From an uncultured Aquimonas sp. (GTDB lineage: Bacteria > Pseudomonadota > Gammaproteobacteria > Xanthomonadales > Xanthomonadaceae), in the NCBI GenBank assembly GCA_946481615.1, contig CAMLOR010000146.1, forward strand, positions 1 to 8,238: a DNA stretch of 8,238 bases, given 5' to 3'. The first letter of the stretch is position 1; each line of letters opens with the position of its first letter. A program made the translations under genes and the position numbers. The notes under the pieces are model-generated. The model saw only the letters and a program-made list of their open reading frames with translations, did no database searches and was not told where the DNA came from. Below, one piece after another: positions 1 to 6,400 of the stretch.

Positions 1-539
1 GTGCCGCGGAGAGGGCTTTGGCGTCCCGATCCTCGGAGGCCCCGGATCCCGCCCGGACCGCCGCCCAGCTCGCGAAGCCGCCCAAGCCTGCGCGCGGCTT
101 CACGGTGGAAGGCGTGGGCAATCTCATGGTGCAGCTGGCGCGTTGCTGCCAGCCGGTGGCCGGCGACGCCATCGTGGGTTACCTCACGCAGGGGCGCGGC
201 GTCACCGTGCACCGCGACAACTGCCGCTCGCTGGCCAGCCTCACGGCCAGCCATCCGGAGCGCCTGCTGCCGGTCGAGTGGGGGCGGGCCGGCGAGCAGA
301 GCTACAGCGTCGACGTGCTGGTGCGCGCCTTCGACCGCAAATGGCTGCTCAAGGATCTGACGAACATCATCGGGGCCGGGAACGCACACATCCTGGCCTT
401 GAACAGCCGCGTCGACGGCGCGCGCGGGCTGGCCGAGCTGCGCTTCACCCTCAAGGTGAGCGACTACGGCCAGCTCGGCGAACTGCTCTCGCGGCTGTCG
501 GCCGTGCCGGGCGTGAGCGAGGCCCGCCGCACGCCGTAG
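1..539 (+). CDS. relA: RelA, (p)ppGpp synthetase (GTP pyrophosphokinase), C-terminal part; 5' end outside window
   Basis: This is the C-terminal part of the stringent-response enzyme, which transfers pyrophosphate from ATP to GTP/GDP when the ribosome stalls on uncharged tRNA. The reading frame enters at base 3 and ends with TAG at 537-539, giving about 178 visible codons. The catalytic and TGS domains lie upstream of the window. Visible here is the Cys-containing (zinc-finger-like) region, with RCCQPVAGD (Cys-Cys codons 144-149), then QGRGVTVHRDNC (final Cys codon 222-224). An ACT domain follows from about base 306 to the stop (YSVDVLVRAFDRKWLLKDLT, then a LNSRVDG turn). The CCQP...GD.IVG..TQGRG..VHR..C pattern fits RelA better than SpoT, which typically has CCHPI..D.I. 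In E. coli RelA this region contacts the ribosome and A-site tRNA. The conserved Cys residues are present, so nothing suggests decay. The kinase gene follows after 19 bp on the same strand. RelA rather than another Rel/Spo homologue is likely but not certain, since the catalytic half is unseen. Confidence 0.93.
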   Translation, partial: AAERALASRSSEAPDPARTAAQLAKPPKPARGFTVEGVGNLMVQLARCCQPVAGDAIVGYLTQGRGVTVHRDNCRSLASLTASHPERLLPVEWGRAGEQSYSVDVLVRAFDRKWLLKDLTNIIGAGNAHILALNSRVDGARGLAELRFTLKVSDYGQLGELLSRLSAVPGVSEARRTP

Positions 540-543
540 CGCT

Positions 544-552
544 TGCTATGCT
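544..552 (+). promoter_or_regulatory. Extended -10-like motif just upstream of the kinase ATG
   Basis: TGCTATGCT at 544-552 matches an extended -10 (TGn followed by TATGCT, close to TATAAT). It lies in the gap between the relA stop and the kinase ATG at 559. A transcript would start at about 558-560, at the ATG itself, so it would be essentially leaderless. No convincing -35 hexamer is seen 17 bp upstream; that stretch is relA coding sequence. The GGGG at 554-557 is too close to the ATG to be a normal Shine-Dalgarno. The assignment is pattern-based only. Confidence 0.35.
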
Positions 553-558
553 TGGGGC

Positions 559-3393
559 ATGATCGAGATACCCGGTTACCGCGTCATCCGCCCGCTGGGC
601 CGCGGCGGCATGGCGACGGTGTACCTCGCGATCCAGGAATCGGTGCAGCGCGAAGTCGCGCTCAAGGCGATGTCGCCCACGCTGCTGGCCGACGACCAGT
701 TCGGCGAGCGCTTCGTGCGCGAGGCGCGCATCGCCGCCAAGCTGCGCCATCCGCACGTGGTGCAGATCTACGACGTGGGGCGCGTGGGCGACCACCCCTA
801 CATCGCGATGGAATACCTGCCGGGCGGCGCGGTGATCGCGCGCAACGCCGAGCCGCGCGAGCCGCGCTTCGCGTTGCGCGTGATCCGCGAGATCGCCGGC
901 GCCCTGGGCTACGCGCAGAACAAGGGCGTCGTGCACCGCGACATCAAGCCCGACAACATCCTGCTGCGCGAGGACGGCGCCGCGGTGCTCACCGATTTCG
1001 GCATCGCGCGCGCCTCCGACAACTCGCGCATGACGCGCACCGGCGCCATCATCGGTACGCCGCACTACATGAGCCCCGAGCAGGCACGCGGCCTGCCGCT
1101 GGACGGGCGCGCCGACCTCTATTCGCTCGGCATCGTCTTCCACGAGCTGCTGCTCGGGCGCGTGCCCTACCAGGCCGACGATTCGCTCGCCGTGGGCATC
1201 ATGCACATCACGGCGCCGCTGCCGCGGCTGCCGGCCGAACTGGGGTATCTGCAGCCGATCCTCGACCGCCTGCTCGCCAAGGAACCCGAACAGCGTTTCC
1301 AGAACGGCGCGGAACTCGCCGCGACGATCGAGCGCATCGAGCGTGAACTGGCGCTCGATCCGCGCGATGCGCCGCCGCCGTTGCCCACGCGCGAGTTTGA
1401 GCGTGCCTTCGATGCGCCGCGCGAACGTTCCGAACCGGTGCTGGGCCGCATCGACGATCTGCTCGACGAACCGCGCCGCCGCCCCGCGCGCCCGGATGAC
1501 CCGCACGAGGACTACGCGCCCTACGACACGCTCGGACGCGAGCGCGAAGCGCCCTTCGACACTCTGGGCCGCGACCGCGACGAACGCCGCCGCGGCGACG
1601 AACGCCGCCCGGGGCGCGACGGCGACGACCGCCGCCCTCACCAAGCGCGCGGCGGCCGCGACGCCGGTTTCGCGGACGACTTCGGCGACCGCGACTGGCG
1701 CAACCTCGCCGCGGCACGCAGCGGCCGCACGCCCGATGCGGAACATCGCGACGCGCGCGGCCGCGCCGAACCGGGGTTTCCGCGTCATCCGCACGAGGAG
1801 GGCGCGCGCGATCAAGGCGAGCCTCGTGCGGCGCGCGATGGCCGCGACGCACGCGTCCGCCCGCGTGAAGTGCGCGCCACGCGCAGCGCGGGCACGCGCG
1901 AGCCGCGGCGCTCGGCGCGCGGTTGGCTGATCGGTACGGTGGTGGTGCTCGCGACGCTGGCCGGCGGCGCCTGGCTGTTCCAGGACCGCCTGCGCGATCT
2001 GTGGCCGCAGACGCGCATGAACGATCTGCTGGTGAGTGCCGATCAGGCGCTGCTCGAGAACCGCCTGGACGGTCCCGGCGGCGCGCGCGAACTCTACGCC
2101 GCCGCGGCCGCGCTCGACCCGGATAGCCTGCCCGCGCGCCAGGGCCTGCAGCGCGTCGGCCTGCGCCTGCTCGACAGCGCGCGTTCGATGCTCGCCGCCA
2201 ACGATCTTTCCGGCGCCCGAACCGCGCTGGCGCAGGCGCGCGAACTCTCCGTGCCCGCGACCGATGCCGATGCCCTGCAGCGCGAGCTCGATGCGCGCGA
2301 AACCCGCGGCGTCGAACTCGGCGCGCTGCTCGAACGTGCGCAGCAGGCGCTGCGCGAAGGCCGCCTCGATAGCGGCGACGCCAGCGCCGTGGTGCTGTAC
2401 CGCCGCGCGCTCGCCGCCGAACCCGGCAATGCGCTCGCCGCCGCCGGCCTGCGCGACACGCTCACCGCGCTGCTCGACCGCGCCCGCGCGCTGGTCGCCG
2501 CAGGACAGTTCGATCGCGCCGCCGCGCAGATCGAAGCCGTGGCCGCGCTCGACGCCTCGCACCTCGGCCTGCCCGATGCCCGCGCGCAACTGGCGCAGGC
2601 ACGTTCGCAGCGCGAGGACGGGCTCGCGACGCAACTCGACGAAGCCGATCGCCTGGCGAAGGCGGGACGCCTGACCGCGCCGGCGAGCGGCAACGCGCGC
2701 GATCTCTATCGCGCCGTATTGCAGTCCGATCCCGCCAACCAGCGCGCCCACGATGGCCTGCGCCGCATCGCGCAATCGTTGCTCGCCCAGGCGCAGCGGC
2801 GCATGGCCGATTTCGAGTTCGAGCCCGCGGCGAAGTTGCTGGATCAGGCCGAAGCCGTGGACGCGAAACTGCCCGGCCTCGCCGCGGCGCGCACGCGCAT
2901 GGCCGAGTTGCAGAAGCGCGCGGGCTCGATTCCCGATCCGAACTCGCCGCAGACGCAGGCGCGCGTCGCGCAGCTGCTGGCGGAAGCGAAGACCGCGGCT
3001 GCGGCAGGCAATCTGCTCGCACCGCCCGGTGACAGCGCCTACGACAAATACCGCGCCGTGCGGTCGCTCGATCCCGACAACGCCGAAGCGCGCAGCGGCC
3101 TGGCCGCCTTGCCGGGGCTCGCACGCGAACGCTTCGAACAGGCGCTGGGCGCGAACCGCCTGGTCACCGCACGCGGCACCATCGAAGCGCTGGCGACCCT
3201 GGCGCCGACCGATCCTTCGCTGCGCGACATGCGCCGCAAGCTCGCGCGCAGTCTGCTCGGGCAGGCGGCGGAGCGCTTGGGCGCGAACGAGTTGCCGAGG
3301 GCGCGCGAGGCTTTCGAACAGGCGCGCGAGCTCGATCCGACGAACCCGGAATTGCCGGCGATGCAGGCGCGCCTGGAACAGGCCGGCGGCTGA
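559..3393 (+). CDS. Transmembrane Ser/Thr protein kinase (PknB-like) with periplasmic TPR-like repeats
   Basis: This is a 944-residue Hanks-type kinase. The catalytic domain spans about residues 5-260: Gly loop GRGGMATVY at 14-22, ATP-anchoring Lys36, helix-C Glu55, hinge EYLPGG at 85-90, HRDIKPDN at 126-133 (catalytic Asp128), DFG at 146-148 and SPE at 172-174. All key residues are present and it is an RD kinase. Thr159 and Thr161 lie where PknB autophosphorylates its activation loop. Residues 265-453 form a highly charged Arg/Asp/Glu linker, probably disordered. One hydrophobic helix at 456-474 after an Arg-rich stretch implies a cytoplasmic kinase and a periplasmic C-terminus. Residues 489-944 are about 4.5 TPR-like modules. 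ATG 559 places the Gly loop at the usual distance and follows the relA stop by 19 bp. No PP2C phosphatase, FHA protein or PASTA domain is visible nearby, and no type VI secretion genes. Kinase activity is well supported; ligand and substrates are unknown. Confidence 0.95.
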   Translation: MIEIPGYRVIRPLGRGGMATVYLAIQESVQREVALKAMSPTLLADDQFGERFVREARIAAKLRHPHVVQIYDVGRVGDHPYIAMEYLPGGAVIARNAEPREPRFALRVIREIAGALGYAQNKGVVHRDIKPDNILLREDGAAVLTDFGIARASDNSRMTRTGAIIGTPHYMSPEQARGLPLDGRADLYSLGIVFHELLLGRVPYQADDSLAVGIMHITAPLPRLPAELGYLQPILDRLLAKEPEQRFQNGAELAATIERIERELALDPRDAPPPLPTREFERAFDAPRERSEPVLGRIDDLLDEPRRRPARPDDPHEDYAPYDTLGREREAPFDTLGRDRDERRRGDERRPGRDGDDRRPHQARGGRDAGFADDFGDRDWRNLAAARSGRTPDAEHRDARGRAEPGFPRHPHEEGARDQGEPRAARDGRDARVRPREVRATRSAGTREPRRSARGWLIGTVVVLATLAGGAWLFQDRLRDLWPQTRMNDLLVSADQALLENRLDGPGGARELYAAAAALDPDSLPARQGLQRVGLRLLDSARSMLAANDLSGARTALAQARELSVPATDADALQRELDARETRGVELGALLERAQQALREGRLDSGDASAVVLYRRALAAEPGNALAAAGLRDTLTALLDRARALVAAGQFDRAAAQIEAVAALDASHLGLPDARAQLAQARSQREDGLATQLDEADRLAKAGRLTAPASGNARDLYRAVLQSDPANQRAHDGLRRIAQSLLAQAQRRMADFEFEPAAKLLDQAEAVDAKLPGLAAARTRMAELQKRAGSIPDPNSPQTQARVAQLLAEAKTAAAAGNLLAPPGDSAYDKYRAVRSLDPDNAEARSGLAALPGLARERFEQALGANRLVTARGTIEALATLAPTDPSLRDMRRKLARSLLGQAAERLGANELPRAREAFEQARELDPTNPELPAMQARLEQAGG
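1480..1910 (+). other. Region encoding the charged juxtamembrane linker of the kinase
   Basis: This stretch encodes an Arg/Asp/Glu-rich, low-complexity linker between the kinase domain and the membrane helix (about residues 308-450). It includes an 11-residue tandem duplication: DTLGREREAPF starting at residue 323 (base 1525), then DTLGRDRDERR at residue 334 (base 1558). Many RD and RR dipeptides follow. It is probably a flexible tether and may vary in length between strains. No catalytic motif is seen in it. Confidence 0.6.
1924..1980 (+). other. Transmembrane helix of the kinase
   Basis: These codons (residues 456-474) encode WLIGTVVVLATLAGGAWLF, the only clear membrane-spanning segment in the protein. 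It is preceded by a strongly positive stretch (RGTREPRRSARG-like composition), which by the positive-inside rule puts the kinase domain in the cytoplasm and the repeat region in the periplasm. Confidence 0.85.
2023..3390 (+). repeat. About 4.5 tandem TPR-like modules in the kinase C-terminus
   Basis: The encoded protein shows a repeating module of about 100 residues. Each copy opens with a helix of the type LLxxAxxALxxxRL, followed by a Pro/Gly/Ala turn, AxxLYxxxLxxDPxNxxAxxGL, LLxxAxxxL, and AxxxLxxAxxL. Copies start near residues 490, 590, 692 and 805, followed by a half copy near 899 (SLLGQAAERLGANELPRARE). Anchor alanines in the first helix are A494, A594, A696 and A810. Spacing is 100, 102 and 114 residues, with an extra Pro/Ser-rich linker before copy 4. 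Copies differ enough in DNA that this is an old duplication and not a recent tandem array. The fold is inferred to be alpha-solenoid (TPR-like). Confidence 0.7.
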
Positions 3394-3420
3394 CGTCATT
3401 CCCGCGAAGGCGGGAATCCA
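3394..3420 (+). repeat. Palindromic intergenic repeat (REP-like, ATTCCCGC...GCGGGAAT)
   Basis: A perfect 8-bp inverted repeat, ATTCCCGC at 3398-3405 and GCGGGAAT at 3410-3417, encloses a 4-nt GAAG loop. It sits inside the wider unit CGTCATTCCCGCGAAGGC, continuing as GGGAATCCA. This unit is a familiar dispersed repeat in proteobacterial genomes, often found between genes; its spurious translations VIPAKAGIQ and WIPAFAGMT are recognisable here. It begins directly after the kinase TGA. The hairpin may also help end convergent transcripts, although no T-tract follows on either strand. The palindrome is certain; family membership is from memory. Confidence 0.85.
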
Positions 3421-3450
3421 GGCGCGAGCTACATCGAAACGGCGCGCACC

Positions 3451-3479
3451 CGAGTACCCGCTTGCGCAGAGACGACGAA
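3451..3479 (-). repeat. Degenerate, inverted second copy of the palindromic repeat
   Basis: Read on the minus strand this is TTCGTCGTCTCTGCGCAAGC followed by GGGTACTCG. It aligns with the clean copy at 3394-3420 at about 17 of 28 positions, sharing CGTC, GCG and GCGGG blocks, but its own stem is eroded. It lies in the opposite orientation to the first copy and ends 2 bp from the glycosyltransferase stop. The two copies together bracket the whole convergent gap, as in REPIN-type elements. The alignment was done by eye. Confidence 0.45.
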
Positions 3480-3481
3480 GA

Positions 3482-6400
3482 TCAGTCGAACAACCGCCGC
3501 ACCGCCTCGCGCGCGGCCTCGAACGAGAAATGCCTCCGCACGTTCTCGATCCCGTTGTCCGACAGCGTTGTCCACAGCGCCGCGTCGGTGTAGGCCCGCA
3601 CCACGTCGCGCGCGAAGCCGTCGGCATCCTCCGCCACCAGCACGTCGCGCCCGGCCTGCGCGTGCATGCCTTCGATGGCGATCGGCGTGGCCACCACCGG
3701 CTGGCCGTAGCTCATGCTCATGTTGACCTTGCCCTTCACGCCCGCGCCGTAGCGCAGCGGCGCCACCGCGACGCGGCAGCCGTCCATGAAGGGCGCGATG
3801 TCCTCGACGAAGCCTTCCACCACCACGCCGGGCTCGCGCGCCAGGGCCAGCACCGCCTCGCCGGGTTTGCTGCCGAGGATGTGAAAGACGATGTCAGGCA
3901 AGGCGTCGCGCACGCGCGGGAAGACCTCGCGCACGAACCAGGTCACGGCATCGGTGTTGGGCGGGTGCGCGAAGCCGCCCATGAACACCAGGCCTTCGCG
4001 CTGCGCGTAGTCGCGCCGCCGGCCGAACACTTCGTGCACGTTGGAGAGGATCTCCACGCGCGCGCCCGGCGCCTCGCGCGCCAGCAGTTCGCGCTCCACC
4101 GGACTCACCACCAGCGTGATGTCGCTGCTGCGGATCAGCGCCAGCTCGCGCGTGCGGGTGACGTCCGCCGCGTGCATCAGGTCCGCGCGGCCGGTGAGCT
4201 CGGCCTCGCGCTGTTCGCGCAGGTAGTGCAGATCCACGGTGTCGAACACCAGCCGCGCCTGCGGTGCGTGCAACCGCACCAGGCCGAGGTAGGAAGAAGC
4301 GACATAGTGCCGACTGATGAACACCAGGTCGAAGCGCGAACCGTTCTCGCGGAACCAGCGCACCGGGTCGGCCAGGAAAGGGTGCCAGAGCACCTCGACG
4401 CCCAGCTGCTGCAGGTCGGCGGTATATTTCTCGATCCAGGCGCGGTTGTCGGCGAAGAAGGCGACGGCGTGGCCTTCGCTCTTCATCACGCGCATGCAAT
4501 TGACCAGGCGCAGCGAGCCCGAGTCGTGGTCGGGCTGCGGCGTGGTGGCGTCGATGATCAGCACGCGCTTCTTCGCGCGGTGCTCGCGTGCGAGCGCGAT
4601 GTCGGTGCCGGGCGCCGGATGCGTCGCCAGCGCTTCGCGCCAGCGCTCGAGGAATTTCTGCTGGTTCACCACCTGGAAGCGCTTGGTGCCGGTGCCCGCG
4701 GTGTCGGTGCCCGAGGTCACGCCTTCGAAATGCACCACCACCGACGCCGGTTGGTAGAGCACGCGCAGTCCGGCGGTGCGCACCTTCATCGCGAGGTCGG
4801 TGTCCTCGTAATAGGCCGGCGTGTAGTGCGGATCGAAGCCGCCGAAGCCGTCGAACAGATCCTTGCGGATGGCGATGGCCGCGCCCGAGCAGTAATCGAC
4901 TTCGCGCACGTAGTTGTAGCGCGGGTCGGCCGGATCGTCGAAGCGTCCGTAGTTCCAGCCGGAGGCGTCGGAAAACACGATGCCGCCGGCTTCCTGCAGC
5001 CGCCCGTCCGGATACACCAGCTTGGCGCCGGCCAGGCCGACGCGGTCGTGCTCGTCGAAGGTGCGCAGCAGGGCATCGATCCAGCCGGGCTGCGCGGCGG
5101 TGTCGTTGTTCAGGAAAATCAGGAATTCGCTGCGCGCCTGGGCCGCGCCCGCATTGCAGGCACCGATGAAGCCGAGGTTCTGCCGGTTGCGCACGTAGCG
5201 CAGACCTTCGAGCGACTGCAGCCGTTCCTGCGTCTCGTCGCTGGAGCCGTCGTCCACCACGATCACCTCGAACGGCGTGGCATCGCTGCAGGCGGCCAGC
5301 GCCTGCAGGCAGGTGCGTGTGTGATGGAAGTGGTTGTACACCGGCACGATGATGCTGGCGCGCGGCGCCGCCACGGCGCGCAACACGGGCAGTGCGGTGT
5401 CCTCCTGCGAGGGCAGCAGGAATCCGGTCGCCGGTTGTTGCGGGCGGAACTCCTCGCGCACGCGGCGCAGCGTGCCGAGCGCGCCGCGCGTCTTCATGCT
5501 GCGCAGCAGGCGCCCGGCGATGCTGCGCGCACGGCGCACCTGGAAGGCGGCGCGCACCGGCGCGGCGGTCAGCGTGCGGCGGGCGAATCGCAGCGGACGC
5601 GTGAGGCGCCACGAGGCGCTGCGCAGGATCGATTCGATGCGCTCGCGTTCGATGGCGACGTTCGCGCGTTCGCGTTCGACCTCGGCTTCCAGGCGCTTCT
5701 GTTCGGACACCACGAGCTCCTGCAGGCGCTCGACGTCCGCGATCAGCGACTGCGCCCACGCGCCGCGCGCATGCACTTCGCGATCGAGTTCACGATTGAG
5801 CTGCGCCGTGCGCTCGGCCTCGGCCTGCGCCGACCTGGCCCAGGCGGTGCGTTCGCGCGCGAGGCGTTCCTGCGTGTGCGCCCACTCGGCGCGGCGTTCC
5901 AGATCCGCCTGTTGCTCGGCGAGGCGGGCCGTGGCCTGCGCCAGCGCGGCCTGCGCGACACGCAGTTCGCGGGCCTGGCGGGCGGCACGCGCATCGGTGC
6001 GCACGCACGTGCGAGGTCCATGCGGCCCGCCCAAGGGCAGGGCCGTCCGATAGTCGGAGGCCATCGCTTCGAGCGAGCGCAGCGCCGGCGGCGGAGCGGC
6101 GCGCAGCGCGGCGAGCGCAGCGCGATCGTCGCGCAGCCGCTCGAGCAGCGCAGCGAGCGCGTCCGCCTGCGGAGCGAACAGCAGGCCCGTGCGGCCATCC
6201 TCGATGCGCTCCGCGAAACTGCCGAGCTTCGTCGCCAGCACCGGCACGCCGAGGCTCCACAGTTCCGAGAGCAGATAGCTGTAGGTTTCGGCGACCGTCG
6301 AGGCCAGCAGCGCGGCGTCGGGTCGCAGGCGGGCCAATTCGGCGGGCAGATCGTCGCGCCGGTAGTCGAGCACGACGTGCACGCCGCGCTGCCCGAAGAA

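Noticed and set aside
543..1346. Second plus-strand frame starting 16 bp before the kinase ATG
   Set aside because: It is a frame-shifted reading of the kinase gene. The motifs GRGGMATVY, HRDIKPDN and DFG lie only in the frame starting at 559.
3391..3398. TGACGTCA, a perfect 8-bp palindrome overlapping the kinase stop codon
   Set aside because: It arises where the TGA stop meets the first bases of the repeat unit (CGTCATT). An operator at a gene's 3' end is unlikely, and one copy is not evidence.
3398..3417. Rho-independent terminator for the kinase
   Set aside because: The stem-loop is good but no T-run follows on either strand, so it is listed as a repeat. A role in transcript ending remains possible.
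451..3627. A minus-strand open frame of more than 1000 codons antisense to the kinase
   Set aside because: It is Arg/Ala/Gly-rich with no recognisable domain, covers a gene with a complete set of kinase motifs, and runs through the palindromic repeat (giving the well-known spurious WIPAFAGMT). Long antisense frames are expected in DNA this GC-rich.
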